Assembly: GCA_033182465.1 (NCBI GenBank)
Contig: CP137328.1
Coordinates: forward strand, 620,001 to 684,000
DNA length: 64,000 nucleotides
Source of the DNA: Sanghuangporus weigelae
Lineage: Eukaryota > Basidiomycota > Agaricomycetes > Hymenochaetales > Hymenochaetaceae
Reading direction: 5' to 3'
Position 1 is the first letter of the stretch. Each line of letters opens with the position of its first letter. Positions 47,486 through 61,371 of the stretch are shown piece by piece. The translations under genes and the position numbers were made by a program. The notes below the pieces were generated by a model. That model was not told the origin of the DNA and made no database searches. It worked only from the letters and a program-made list of their open reading frames with translations.

Positions 47486-50400
47486 ATGGAACATCGCTCA
47501 CCATCTCTTGCGGGCTCGGATCATCTGCACTCGGGGGACTTTACTTTGACTTCTGGTATCGACCTCAGCGGCACACCTGCAGGAATCGCTTCGAGTGGAC
47601 CGTCAAGCCCAATAAGTCTCAGCCCTCGAGAAGGGAGCATCAGTAGGAGGAGGCTCAGCTGGGGAAGAATGGAGAGGCAGCATGTCGATATGCTTGACGA
47701 CCCATTGCGTCTCGACACGAGCAATGCTCAAGTCCGCGAAGACCACGAAGGTCCAGACACAGATACGCCGCATGAGGATGACGCACTCACACGAGGAGGC
47801 TTCTTTCACGAAGCTTCTAACGCGTCGCAGTCTTCTCTTATTGCCCCATACCGCAGCAAGTCGGCCGCTTCCGCTTATAACGACATCGACCTCGATGACG
47901 ACGAAAGGCGCCTCACAACATCCGGTCTTGGTTCGCGCACAAGTGAATCATCTAGTGCAGATCTAGAACGCACTCCTGGCAGTATGAGCCGCCGCGGTCG
48001 CCAGAAGAGCTTGCGATATAGCGTCGCGCCAAGCCCTGGAGAACGACTTCGTTCGGTCAAGCGAAGCTTAAGACGTGTGTCACTGCGTGTTGTCAACTTT
48101 GCAGGTGTTGGATTAGACGAACGAGTGCGGGGCATTCGCTTACCTGACGATGAGATGGAAGGCAAAAGGACGCGAGGGAGGGAACGTGCTCGCGAAGACA
48201 TGGTAGATTACGAACCAGTCGAGGAGGAAGATGAATTGCCCGACCTTGCGGCAAGGTTGCCAATACGCGGGCGCACGCTAGGCTTTTTTGATCCCACAAG
48301 TCGAATACGACTCGCTTTATTTCGGTTTCTTGCTCATACGTACGTATTTTGTAGCGTGGTTTTCACTTTAAAACGGTGGTTCAGGGCTAATATCTTTCAT
48401 GGCTGCTCTTCCCAGTTGGACCGAACCTGTTGTCCTCCTTCTCATCGTGTTCAATGCCATCGTGCTCACCATTCAGGCTGCACGCTCGCTTACTCTTCCT
48501 GACGATGGGTCAAACGACCCTCTTCCACCTCCCGTCCGCGGTTACTTTCATGCCTGGGAGGACTACGCTTTGTTTTTCCTATTCATGATATTCACGTGAG
48601 TTTAGCTCTGTCTTATAGAGTTATTCTGAATAACAGTGATTTTCCTGCAGGTTAGAAGCGTTCGCGCGAATTATTACCACGGGCTTTGTGCTCGACCCCG
48701 AAATGCCTCTTTCGGCCTTGTATAAAGGAATTTTCCCTTATTCTCCATCGCCAGTAGTATCTCGCGACTTGCAACCGAGTTTCTCGATGTCACAATCGAG
48801 TTCGTTCACATCGAACCTGACTCGGAGCGGGTCCCAGCGGAGCGGAATCCCACGTTTCAATTCGATTTTTCGTCAGTTGCGCGAGAATATCGTGCGCCCC
48901 TTTGCGCTCGCGCATCATCGAATACCTTCAGGATCTATGCATGTTCCAAGCTCAGTTTCTCTTGGAGCTTCTTCTAGAGGTGCTAGCGTTGGCCAGCCCC
49001 GCTCCACGGTTCTCTTCGAGGAGAAAGGCATGGATCATGCGCAATCCGCATCCGATTTATTCGCTACGCTCCCAAAGAGTGATCATAGCGTGCCTGGACC
49101 GCACCACGTACATGATCCCCGTGATGCATCAAAACCAACCTTTTTCGCACAAGCAATGCGTAGCGCGGCAAATGACACTTCTGAGGAGGCTGGTCGCAAA
49201 TCCGGAAAGGAGTATCTCGGTCTACCGTTCCGACTAACGGTCTACACAGCACAGGATCACGTCAATAGGAACGTGCCTTATCTCCGTCATTCATGGAACC
49301 GGATCGACTTCATTGCGATCGTTGCCTTTTGGATCACCTTTATACTCGCGGAAATTGGTGCAGAGCGTAGTCCGTCTAGGCATATTGGCGTATTTCGGGC
49401 TTTGAGCGTCTTGAGGACGAGTCGGTTGTTAGCGGTAACGAACGGTACAACGGTAGAAGCAATCGCTCAGGTTTTAAGATTAAGCACTAAATCCAAACGT
49501 CTAGACTATCATGAGGTCTCTGAAACGTGCCAGGCCGCTTTTGACAAATGTGGCCTACTTCGTGCTATTTGCTATGATGTTGTTTTCGTGAGTATCTTCT
49601 TTCACTTTCTAGTAAAATGACTCATGCGTACGCACAGCATCATTGGGATCCAGTCGTTCAAGGGTTCCTATAGGCGTTCTTGCTTCCTTCAGACAGATTT
49701 TGGAGACGAAATCCAGCTGGAACAACGCTGCGGTGGATATATCGATTCTGTCTCTCTGAATGTAACTGGATACCAGATGCCAGATGGCTCAATCAGTTCG
49801 ACTTCGAAGGGTTACATTTGTCCCTTAGGGCAAATATGCAAGGTACATTCCATAATTCTAGTCCCATCCGTTTACTTTTGACAAATTTTCCAACAGGTAG
49901 CGGATAATCCAAACGACAATGTCCAGAGCTTTGATACGATATATCTCTCTGCGCTCGAGGTCATCATTGTAGCGTCTACAAACGGGGTCAGTCCGAATCA
50001 TCCGTATTTCAAATTTATGTAATTGTTTTGACCACCTTTAAAGTGGTCACCTATGATGTACGATATGATCGACGCAGAGTTTTTCGTGTCCTGCTTCTTC
50101 TTCATCGTGTGTGTCCTCGTGCTGAACTTCTGGCTCATCAATCTTTTTGTTGCCGTCATCACGAACACGTTCTCGGCTATTCGGAAAGATACGCAGAAGA
50201 GTGCTTTTGGTGCTGCACCGTGAGTAATCATCTCTCGGTAACTGTGTGGATATTGACACTTGCGTTTTGCTATCCGGAAAGACTAGGGCCGATTGTTCTA
50301 GATGGCGATGATGATTACAGTGTCCTGGATGGACATGGTCGCACACATGCTAGTGCAATCAAGCAATGGTACGACCGTACGAAGTGGATCTGGGTGCTCT

Positions 50401-53400
50401 TTGCTCTCACTTCTTTGGTCCTTCAAGCAACGCGATCCACCAACTCATCTTCTGAGCATCTCCGGCTCCTTGAATGGAGTGAGCTGGCGCTCACATTCCT
50501 TTTTGACATTGACATAATTTGGCGATTCCTTGGATATCTTCCCCGCTGGCGTACATTCTTTGACCATACAAGCAACTGGATTGACTTGCTGCTTGGCGTG
50601 GCATGCACCGTCATTCAACTTCCTGCGATACGCGACTCGACTGTATATCCGTGGTTGACGGCTTTTCAACTCATGCGATTTTACCGTGTAATTCTAGAGG
50701 TGCCGAGAATGCGACCTTTACTGGTACGCTCCATCTTCAATGTTGCTTTCGCAATCAAATTTTGCTGACGTTATTGAACCAAAGCTCACCGTCTTTGGAA
50801 ATCTATATGGTCTAATCAACATGACTCTGTTCCTTATCCTCGCCAACTATATTGGGGCGCTCGTTGCCGTGCAATTGCTGCGTGGTGATTTACCTGGAGA
50901 TGTGAACATGAATTTTAAAGAAGTTTACAACTCGTTTCTCGCAATGTATCAGGCAAGTTGTGCCACATCGATTTGTAAGACTTGCTGTACTTATGCATCC
51001 TATTGTTAGGTTTTCTCGTCCGAGAACTGGACAGATATTCTTTTCGATTCCGCTGTCGCGGAAAAGCCTTTGGAGCAGACGGTGCTTATTGCGATCTTCA
51101 TCTCACTGTGGTTTCTTTTTGCGAACTGTATGTTTTACGTTACCCTCGCCGGCAGGTGAAACTTTCTGACATGTTTTCTTCAGTCATCCTCTTGCAGCTT
51201 TTTATTGCTGTGATTAATGAGAATTTTGATGTTGCTGAAGAGCTAAAGAGAGGCAAGCAAGCAACGGACTATTATGCCACACAACAACCCGTGCAAGCTA
51301 CACCTGCATGGCTTCGTCGACTGAACCCATATCGCTGGTTCAAGGCGAACCCGAGGTCGATCGCTGTGGAAAACCTGCCTTCTAATCTTATCCTTCCCAT
51401 GCAGAAGGCAGTCATTCAGGACAGCTCTTTTAACCCTGATTTCTCGACGAGAAGTGTGAGTATAGACCTTCACTATCCAAGAGCGAGGCTGACGATAGAG
51501 ATTATTTCAGTTGAAAAGAGGGAAAAGCCTACTGAAAGGACATTATGCAAGCCGGTCCATCAGTGCACTTCAACGTCTCTTCGCCGGTGACAGCAGATCC
51601 AACGATGTTCCTCTTGCGAATCTTCGAGCCCCGCGAAGGGATTCGGTCGGACCACAAGACCCTAATCATGAAGAACTTGAACGTCACCTGTAAGTCGTCA
51701 ATGAGAAAATCGTGACCAGCTCACTGAGGGAAAAACAGTGAGATACTGGCTTCAATCAACGCTGATGCTCAGGATGCTCAAGACATAAACGATGTGCTTT
51801 ACGAACGCCGTGCCCAGAAGGCTGACTTCATCCGAGCCCATCCTTCCTATGATAAGACCTTCTGGATTTTCTCACAGAAGAACAAGTTCCGTCAATTCTG
51901 CCAACGTCTCGTTCAACCCGCGAATGGAGATCGCATATTTGGTCTTCCACATTCGCCTGTGGCCCACACTCTTTTCCAGCTGCTTCTTCTGCTAACTGTA
52001 GTCGGTGGCATAATCGTTGAGGCTATCGCTACTCCAGTCTATCGTCAGAATTTCTATAACGAGCATGGAAAGATAAGAGGCTCCTGGTTTGACATCGCAG
52101 AGACGACTTTTAGTCTCCTGCTTTTCACCGAGTTTCTGATTAAGCTCGTGGCAGACGGGTTCGCTTTCACCCCGAATGCATATATTAGGAGCATATGGAA
52201 CGTGCTGGATCTCATCATCCTTGTCGGGCTCATAGTGAACGTCACAACTGGATTGATCTTCGTTGGTGGACTCAGTCGATTCACGCGCTCGCTGAAAGCT
52301 CTACGAGCTTTGCGTTTGATTACGCTCATTGAGAAGATGCGTTCGACATTCCAATCGCTAATCATATCCGGCGCAATACGTATTCTGGATGCAGCCTTGC
52401 TCGCCATTTTGTACATGATTCCGTTTGCGGTATGGGGATTGAACATTTTCAATGGTCTGCTCAATGAATGTAATGATTCCGATTCTTCGGGAGTTGGCGA
52501 TTGTGTCAATGAGTTCAGTAATTCGGTCATAGGAGATAACGGTGATTTCGCCTTCCTTGCACCACGGTCCTGGGATAATCCTGCTCCTTCAACGACGTTT
52601 TCATTCGACAACTTCCGTTCATCCCTCCTCATTTTATTCGAGATCGTCTCTCTCGAAGGCTGGATAGATGCTATGAACGTTGCAACGAGCGCTCTGGGGC
52701 CAGCCTTGCAACCGCAGACGAATTCTGCGGAAGTTAACTCCCTTTTTTTCATGATTTACATCCAGCTCGGTGCCGTCGTTGTTTTAACGCTCTTTGTCAG
52801 GTGTGCTTTATTCCAATTATTCAATTTTCAATTCTCTGATTTTTGTATAGTATTATCATCGGTAACTTTTCGTCAAAGGCCGGGCTTGCTCTGTTGACCA
52901 AACAGCAACGCGAATGGGTCGATCTGCAAAAATTGATCAAGCGTCAAAGACCATCAAAGCGACCGAAAGTGAGACCAAAATCGACGTTCAGAGCATGGTG
53001 TTACGATAGAGCGGTTCATAAACATGGATGGTGGTCACGTACAATGACATTCCTTTTTATTATCCACATTCTTGCTCTCATGTGCGTAGCCTTTCCCCCA
53101 ACATTTCCACGTACCATCATCTAACAATCAAATGAAGGTCCCAGACTGTTTCAAGAGCGGGGGGTGCTGATATAGTGCGAAGTGAGTCAACGTGATTACT
53201 TGTAGATTTGACTACTAATGTGCTACCAGATGCTTGGTTTTTGACTATGACGATCATCTACGTCGTAGACATAGTTGTGCGCTGGTTCGGGCTGGGCTTC
53301 CGTAGTTTCAAGGCCAATGGCTGGAACATATTTGATGTTATCGTGGCCACTGGTGCACTGGTGACCTCAGTCATTGATCGGCTAGGTTCTGAGAGCTTTC

Positions 53401-55345
53401 TGCTTGAGCAATTACAGAAGCTTTTCCTCGTTAGCATTGCATTCAAGCTTGTTCAGAGGACAAACAGTCTTAATCAGCTATTCAAGACAGCAGTGTGGGT
53501 TGCGATGTTATTTCCCATCATCAATTGTCATTAACTTATTTCACAGAGCGAGTCTTCCTATAATTCTGAGCCTGTTAGCTCTTTGGTTCATCCTGTTCCT
53601 TTTCTTTGGAATCTTGTTTGTAGAGGTGTTTAGTCTCACCAAATGGGGTTCGGCGGAGACGCGCAACCAGAATTACGCATCGCTAGGCTCTGCTCTCGTA
53701 ATGCTCACGTTCATGAGCACAGGAGAAGCTTGGAATCAATACATGCACGATTAGTGGGTGGTTTGCGGCATGTTTCCTCTGGCATTGCTGACCTCGTGAT
53801 TCAGTGCCCTAGGTTATCCCCAGTGTACACCGCCTACAGAAGAAGAACCTTTGACAGACTGCGGCAGCACAGGATGGGCATTTACGCTGTTCATCGCCTG
53901 GAATATTCTCAGCATGGTAAGTCTCCGTAACGCTTCAAAGGACATTCTAATCCATCCGATGTAGTATATCTTCGTCAACATGTTTACTGGTAAGACGCAT
54001 TTTGGTCGTGTATCTGCTTAAAAACTGATTCAAAAGCAGGTGTTGTCGTCGAGAGCTTTTCGTACGTGTTCCAACTCGTAGGAGGAACCAAAGCAATTAC
54101 CCGCGAGGAAATGCGTGCTTTCAAGAAGGTCTGGGCTGAGTTTGCAAACCCGCGTACTGGGTACCTAGAGAAAGGAAACCTCGTTCCGTTCCTTGGCGTA
54201 TGTCAATTAGAGTACGATCATTATAAGAGCTTCATCTGATCCTGGTTTAGAAACTGAGCGGCGTCTTTGAAGTCCGCATTTATCCTCAAGAATTCAGCAT
54301 TACGAACTTGCTCGCGATGACACAAGCTAGTAATGACGACGCCCGTTCATGGACGGGTCGCAATACTGTCGTGGAAGGTGTAGACCTGTATAAACTGAAC
54401 AAGATCCTGGACGGACTAGACAATGCCAGAGTCCGGAAGCGAAGGACATTATATGCAAGGATGTATAACGAAGCCATGATCTCTCAGGAACCGGTAAAAG
54501 GGATATCGTTCACGAATATGTTGCTTATGTTGGCTCATCATAAACTCATTGACGATCGGGAGGCTTTAAGGTAAGGATAAGATAGTCTGATGCGTCCGAG
54601 TTGTACACTTACTTACGTGTCCTCTAAGTCTGAAGGAGCTGGTCACGCGGACGGAGATCAATAAATTCGTTAATGACCTGGTCAACCTCGATCGCGTGCG
54701 GTCACTGCTGAAGACAATCTACTACCGACGACAGTTCCGTGCAATGATGGAAGAGAAGCGACGGCAACAAATGTTTGAGCAAGGTACGGGAAATCCTAAC
54801 GTAGTCATTCACGAATGCGGCTGAGCCTTGCTTTTTAGATATTCCGGCTATTATCGTTGAAGACATGCCTTCCACTCCTCCCATCTCTACCCGCGATATT
54901 ACATTAGCGAATCGGGAATCAATGGGATTCTTCAATGAATCATCTTCTCCCTCTCCATCCTCTCCATATCACTCGCCTGACATATCTATCACACTCGACT
55001 CGCCTTCGAAACGCGGTCGCGGCTTGCAAAGGAATAGGCGCGTGAGCGACACGAGTATGCTTTCTGCGGATCTAGGATACCAATATCCGTGCGTTTTAAT
55101 ATTACTACTGTCTTGGTCGGCCGTTGATATTCTTCTCGTTTCAATTCTTCTCTACAGAATCGACTCCACTCCTAATCGTGATTCGCACGAAGAGGAAGAT
55201 CCTCAGCACGTCCTCTCTTCAATGCAGAACTCCATGTGGGGAGGTCAGTATCATCATGCTGGTCTTATATCCTACTCAGTGCCCTGACATATTCACAACA
55301 GAAATGATGACTGAAGCAGTTGAAGATCCAGACACTCATCGCTAA
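47486..55345 (+). CDS. CCH1: Voltage-gated calcium channel alpha subunit Cch1
   Basis: A long, many-exon gene for a channel of roughly 2000 residues. The first 280 or so residues are cytosolic and polar. Four six-helix repeats follow: I (about 48416-50200, S1 [18 protein letters not shown]4 [14 protein letters not shown]), II (50380-51250), III (51950-52900, S4 [15 protein letters not shown]) and IV (53030-54080). Pore loops read [23 protein letters not shown] and FMSTGEAW. The C-terminus has a degenerate EF-hand-like region ([20 protein letters not shown]) and a disordered end. With Mid1, Cch1 forms the high-affinity Ca2+ influx channel of the plasma membrane, used in mating and stress. Many open frames inside are shadows: for example repeat I S5 is only right after an intron ending at 49508 ([13 protein letters not shown]). 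Confidence 0.95.
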
Positions 55346-55870
55346 CGCGCGAACGTTTCTTCTAGTTCACGTTCTTTACATTGTCAATTGTACTCTTTTT
55401 CCCATGATCATGTCTATCTTTATTACTTTCCGTGCTGGACTCTTTCCTTTATTCGTTCTTTGAAGTCTCCCTGCCTCCTGCACTTTTCCTCTCCTCTCTT
55501 ACTACTGTTCTCTTTCCTGCCTTACCCCGTCGTCTTTGCTGTTTCAAGGGACTTGTGGAATTAATTAAGTACTTAATTGCCGTGGTACCTACTTTCGTAC
55601 ATAAACATACCCAGCTGTCGACCTACATGCAGTACTCGTTGCAAACTCTAGACAGATAGTACGCACATGCTCTCGAATGCGGAAATGCAAATAGATGGAT
55701 GGATGCTATGATAGGACATGCATGCTGGCCACATAAAGCAGTAACATGAAAGCGAGTCTCTGAGAATTCGAACAAAGGACGTAGTTGCAAATCGAAGCGG
55801 GAATCATAGCAGTGTACGCATGCATACATCGTATGTTGCAGGAGAATGGTAGATGCAAGGTCAGACGCGT
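55346..55870. other. Convergent 3' region of CCH1 and TIF32
   Basis: Non-coding, T-rich on the plus strand downstream of CCH1. No features supported. Confidence 0.45.
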
Positions 55871-58800
55871 TTACCACCTGCCACTGCCCGCCCTAGCTGG
55901 AGTATGTGCGTCACCACCTCTCCCCCGGGAAGGGCGCCAAGCTTTGTGCACAGTCTGGAAGCCTTCCTCGTCTTTCTTCTCATTTAGATCTTTGGCAGCC
56001 ACAGCAGGACTTGCAGGTCTTTCAGGTGTCCTTGTTCCCGTTGCAGCGCCACCGCCAGAAGCGGCCCCTTGCCTAGCTTTTTCGCGCTCGCGCCATCCTC
56101 CACCCGCCGCGCCGCCCCGTCCACGAAGCGCTCCCGGGACGTATTTAGGTACAGCACCGGCAGCAGGAGTCTGAGCTTCGGGAGGAGGTGTCGCTGCAGC
56201 TTGACGCGACGGTGGTTGCACAGGTGTAGACCGACGCCAAGCTCCCGCAGGCGACTCTCCTCTCGCACCAGTAGCAGCAGGTCCAGCAAGGGGCGTCGCA
56301 CCAGCAACGCGTCTCGCGCGTAACTTCGCTTCTGCTTCTTCCTCCCTCTGTCTTTGGAGTCGCGCCTTTTCTTCCGCTGCGTGTCTCTCCTCTTCGCGCT
56401 GCCTGCGTAGCTCGGCCTTACGCTCTTCTTCTTCATGTTTGAGCCGTTCTTCTTCAGCCTTTGCGGCTTCTTCTTCTTCGGCACGGCGTCTTTCTTCTGC
56501 GAGGCGTTCTGTAAGAGGAAAAAATTATATTAACAATCGTTAGAAAGGAAAGGACGAGATACAAACCTTCTTCAAGCCTCTCCTCCTCCTCTTTCTTTTC
56601 GCGGAGTATTCTTTCTTTCTCCTCCTCCCTCTTTCTCTCCTCCTCACGCGCCTCAAGAACTGCTTGCCGTCTCTTTTCCTTCTCTTCCTGAATCTTCCTG
56701 GTCGCTTCCGCTCTCTTCTTTGCGAACTCCTCGCCGCGCTTCGCAATATACACATCCTTTCGGCTCTTATAATCATCCATCATCCTACTCACCCTCCTCT
56801 TCGTATCAAGATCTTGCTGATGAGCCAGACGCGCGGCCTCGAGGCGAGATTTCTGAGCCTCCTCGAAGGCTCTACGATCATCAAGTTGTTGTTGCTCGTA
56901 ATCTTTCGCAAGTAAGGGACGTTCTTCCTTTCTGAAAGCACGTTCGACATGGTCAAGACGCTTGGCAATAATACGCAAGCGCTCGCTTTGGTCTTTCTTT
57001 TCCTTTTCAATTTGCTGTACTTGGAGACGGACGAGGTTATCCCTATTCAGCCCGCCCAGTTCCTGTGAAAAAGAGAAAGAAGACACGTCAATAATCTGAC
57101 TGTAAAAGTGACCGGACAATCGTTATGACTTACGTCCACATCGACCTTGAGAATATTCTTCTCCTTTAATTCTTGAGCAAGCTTTCTAGCTTCCTCCTTA
57201 TCAAAGTTCTCTTTGTTACGTCTAAGCATATCCTCCTGCTTCTTCCTCATATCCTCAAGCGCTCTCCTAGCAGCGTCATCCTTCTCCCTCCTACTCGCCT
57301 CTGCACGTCTACTAGCTTCCTCCTTTTCCTTACGCACAGATAGTTCAGATACAAGCTCTCTGCGCCTTGCAACAATGGCACGGCGGACTTGCAAGGCTTT
57401 GCGCTCGGTGTTGGCTGCGGCAACCAGTTGCGCGAGTTTTTCTTGGCTTTCAGCCGCGGATTGCTCTGGCGAGGGCGGCGAAATCGCGAGGAGAGCATTG
57501 TAGAGGCATGTCGCGACACTGCTCACACGCGTGCGTACAAGATCATGTGCTGAGGGCTGAATACTCTTGTCCAATCCCGTTCCAGACGTCGCACTCGAGC
57601 CGGCACCAGTATTGGAGGATCCAAACGCTTCATCAATGAAGGTCAGTGTTCCTTCTGAGTGATCAAGTCTGATGCGTAAATCTCCGTTCCTCGCACAACC
57701 GATCAAGAACGCTTCAACCTGGCTCGGTTCGTATGCTCCCTCAAAGCTTCCCTGCAAGGGCTCGACCAGCTTCAGTAACTGTGAGATCTCCATTGTCGAG
57801 TAAACCTGCGCAAGCTGTGCGAGCAAGCGGGACAGCAAGGCACGTTGAAGAAGGGGTAGATACGGCGCGTATGATGCATCGGAAGACAGCGCTTTAAGAA
57901 GCGGGACGACGTCGGAGCAAAGAGAGAGAGGATCGAAGGTCACTTCGAGAATCTCGTAGAGGTCTTTGACGACTTGTGGAGCGAGCTTGAGGACGTTGCG
58001 GGACAACTGAAAAAGCACCGAATCAGAACGGAAGAGGTGTCATTTGAAGGAATACTTACCGCTTCTTTTAACAGACCAGTACGCGTCGGCGCTTTCGTCA
58101 ATCCCAGGAGGGCTGTAAGACGCGCCGTCCTGCCCCTGACCTCATCTTCCTCAGAGGCATGTCCAACAGGAACAGCGAGCGCACTGATCAGCACCTGTCC
58201 CGCCAGTCTGCTCAGCTCATCTTCACTCTTGCCACCCACAGCTCTCACAACTCCATAATACCTTGCCCAAGCAGCAGCGTGGAACATGGCATTGCCACTC
58301 GTCAAAAATATCCTCGTCAGCTTTTCATAGTAATTAGCCATCATCGCCGGTTTGGGGGCCTTTTTAGCCATGTTGAGGAGGTTGTGGATATCTTCGACCG
58401 AGCGGAAAGCCTCTTGCCACAGTTCGAGCTCGACGGAGGTGTTCAGCTGTGCGAAGCGCGTATCGAGATGGTGCTGCAGGGTATCTGCATCTCCGAGATT
58501 GATAGAATGTGGCTGATGCGAGTACTTGGCTACGTTTGCAAGGTGCAGACGCAGAGTCTCACATAGACGCCTAAACTCAACCTTGCGCTCGTGTTTCAAG
58601 CAGAACTTGAAAGCTTGTTGAGCGATTTGCTATATCACAAAAAACCATCAGGGAAATATGCCGTAGTCGCTCAAAGAGTGTATTTTACCTGATAGATCCC
58701 CTCTAGTCTCGCGTTATTCTTCAGTGTCTCGAGCGCCGTACGATAGCTCTCCCAAAGGAATTTGAGCCAGGGTGTGACAAGCGCCCGATCCGTACGGTCC

Positions 58801-59219
58801 TTATTTTGATCACCAGACACCGCTCCAAGTAGAATACTCTCTGGTGTCTCGCTCGCCTCTAGATCATCCACATCTACCAGCGCAACAGCTTTCTCAGCCT
58901 TCTCTTGAGCCTCCTGGACTTTCGCATCCGCAAGCGCAACAAACCGTTTAATAACAGTCTCAATCGACGCGACACTCGTATTCTGCGCGATATTCTTATA
59001 CTGCATCAGACCCTCTTTGGCTGTACGCCCCTTACGCATGTCGACGCAGAGCTCGACGAAGCGCAGCATTATGGGTTCGAGCGAGGTTAAGGGTGTCGAG
59101 CGAAATCGCTTAGAGGAGAACATCTCTGTCAAAGATTGTAGGGCAGCGTGAGACTGCCCGACCGAGACGAGTCCCTCAGCTTGCTTGAGGACCGTCTCGG
59201 GTTTCGAAAAAGGCGCCAT
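55871..59219 (-). CDS. TIF32: Translation initiation factor eIF3a
   Basis: Five exons (59219-58689, 58629-58060, 58006-57134, 57062-56567, 56508-55871) total 3108 nt, 1035 aa. The start [22 protein letters not shown] is the eIF3a signature. The N-terminal half is helical (PCI region with [54 protein letters not shown], and the winged end [13 protein letters not shown]...[17 protein letters not shown]). The second half is a long charged helix with spectrin-like Glu/Arg repeats, which binds eIF3b and eIF3i. The tail has [12 protein letters not shown] and [12 protein letters not shown]. eIF3a is the scaffold of eIF3, which holds the 40S subunit and scans mRNA. Confidence 0.95.
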
Positions 59220-60263
59220 GATTGACCGTTGAAAGTAAGGTTATCGATGGCGGACGTCGAGCGCCAGCGCAAGTGCTTGTGGCGGATGTCCGCGATGGAG
59301 TTAAAAGTTCCCTTGGGCTTGAGGTCGACGGTGTCGTGTTCGCCAGATATAGTTCTCTAAGGTGTCTTTGCTGCTATCGTCGCTGTTGTTGTCGCGGACG
59401 ATGACGATGACGATGACGAGCAAGGGCGTCTGTGCTGTGATGGGTGACGGGGACGGACAACGGCCGGCGCTTGTGTCATGCCTTCAAAAACTATTAAGGT
59501 TTATAGCTCATTCGTGGGAACTCATTCCTCCTTTTAGTTCTTCCCTACGACACTCACTTGCTTGTGCTTGTGCTTGTATAGACAGAGCAGCACAGAATAA
59601 TCTACAGTCATTTGAACACTCGAATTTTCTCCCTCAAGTCTTCTTCCTTTGTCACGAAAAAAATCACACAGATGCAGAGAATATGTACCAATTATAATAC
59701 CAATTTTCAGAAGATTTGAGCGAGGCGTTCAGTGTAGAGAAATTATGCACTGGCTAATTTGGTTGTATTTGGTTGAGTTTAACTTGCAACAATTGCTCTT
59801 GAGCTTGTTCTGGCCCATTTACATAGAGGATAGCTGTACATATCACTAAAGTATCACCATGGGTGCGTCTGTGCGAAGTTTGAAGAGAAAACAGTTACTC
59901 TACGAAATAATGCAGGGGAAACAAACAGAAAGTGTGACAGATGGGAGGAGGGATCTTTACATGCTAAGGTCGGCGGTGTACCGAGAACTACCGCCGTGAC
60001 GGCAAATTCTAATGTCACACGGTGTTCAAAGGAGTGGTTTTTGTGACATTCTTGCATCTTTTTTCTTTCATCGATAATAATTTTTCCTGTACAATACACA
60101 GCTTGAAAAAATTAGTAAATTTTGCCCTCGTCAAGGGCTATCAGGATATGTACTTGAAAGTTATAAATCTTCTGTGTGGTGAGCTGGGCGAGTGCATCTG
60201 TATTGGGTGTTCAAAGGACTGGTAAATGACTGTACTCAAAAAACTTCACCTTGGCACAGTCAG
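59220..60263. other. Intergenic upstream of TIF32
   Basis: Promoter of TIF32 near 59220-59700, then AT-rich sequence. Open frames are short; nothing supported. Confidence 0.4.
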
Positions 60264-60348
60264 TGGATACTGCGCGAATCGAACACGCGGCCTTACGCAG
60301 GAGGTTAAGACTGCAAAGCGTACGCTCTACCAACTGAGCTAAGTACCC
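60264..60348 (-). tRNA. tRNA-Ala(UGC) with a 12-nt intron
   Basis: On the minus strand the acceptor stem GGGTACT pairs with AGTATCC and includes the G3-U70 pair that marks tRNA-Ala. D arm GCTC-AGTTGGTA-GAGC, anticodon stem TACGC/GCGTA, loop TT-TGC-A with 12 nt (GTCTTAACCTCC) inserted after position 37, T arm GCGTG-TTCGATT-CGCGC (outermost pair G-C at both ends intact). Discriminator A. Removing the intron leaves 73 nt. All features of a working tRNA gene. Confidence 0.92.
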
Positions 60349-61371
60349 GTTAACTTTTTACCACCATCATCTATCATACCCTACGACTTGGCCATCGTCT
60401 ATTGACCAGTGGTTAACAGTCCCCTCGGTGTAGGGTTATAGCACCATTTACTCCCCGGTCATTGTGATCTTCCCCAGTAGGGATCTGGGTCATCACTCCC
60501 GCCTTCACCCTGCGCTGTCGCGCACTGCCCTCTATTTCCCATCCCGAGACGCCAGCCCCTAGTACCCCCTGCGGGCGTTGCGTCCTGCAACTGGGCTTCG
60601 GCTCTCGCTTGAGTGGTGACGCTTGCGTCGCTGCGGCTCGGCATGCGGTCGAGTGTGCCCGTTTGGGCCGGGAGGGGACTGTTTGTCGGTGTTACATTAG
60701 TGGTTTTACCGCCGGATCATCGGACCAGGCTTTTTCCACCTGGTTTTGCCGTCATTTACATTTGCCGCCACTGTAATTATTTCTACCATCACAATATATG
60801 TTACAAGTACCCTTCACGCCAACTAGTTTTTAGCTATTAAATCGTAGCCAGTCCTGTACTAGTATCATTTATCTAATGCACATTGTCAACCCCTGTACTC
60901 CAGGTGTATCTAAAATAATTAGTATCTAGATACGTCTGGAACCTTGGATGAGCAGCAGAAATAGGATGATCCTAAGGAACAGACTTCGTGTATTATCATT
61001 ACGAGAATCCATAAACATGATGAACTGGACTAGAGCAGAAAAGAAAATTCGAAACGAAGTATCAAGATTCAGGAAAGAAGAGAAAGATCGAAAGACGAAA
61101 ACACTAAACAGCGAAATCGCTCGACTCTAAGAAATGAGGTCGAAGCAACTAATACAACTATGAGCACCGCCATCAATGTCTCATGAATAATCTCATGTCG
61201 TTACAATTGTTCTGTCGTATCGGTTTCGAGCGAGGAACGAAAGAATTATCCAAGAATGTACTCTCAAGACGCCTAGTACTTCATGATATATGGAGAGATC
61301 TATGCAAAGATGAAGGGCGAACCGGAAAATAATGAATCCAAGGGAATATCTCCGCCTCACCTCACCTCATC
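60349..61371. other. Intergenic with a GC-rich island next to the tRNA
   Basis: Bases about 60470-60700 are clearly richer in G and C than the AT-rich DNA around them; the minus strand there encodes MPSRSDASVTTQARAEAQLQ in a 61-codon frame. A 60-codon plus frame (60948-61130) is basic and helical. Either may be transposon debris; I cannot place them in a family. Confidence 0.3.

Noticed and set aside
56069-57503. Several plus-strand frames of 70-130 codons
   Set aside because: Antisense shadows of the charged-helix part of TIF32, rich in Ser/Leu/Phe; no splice or domain logic.
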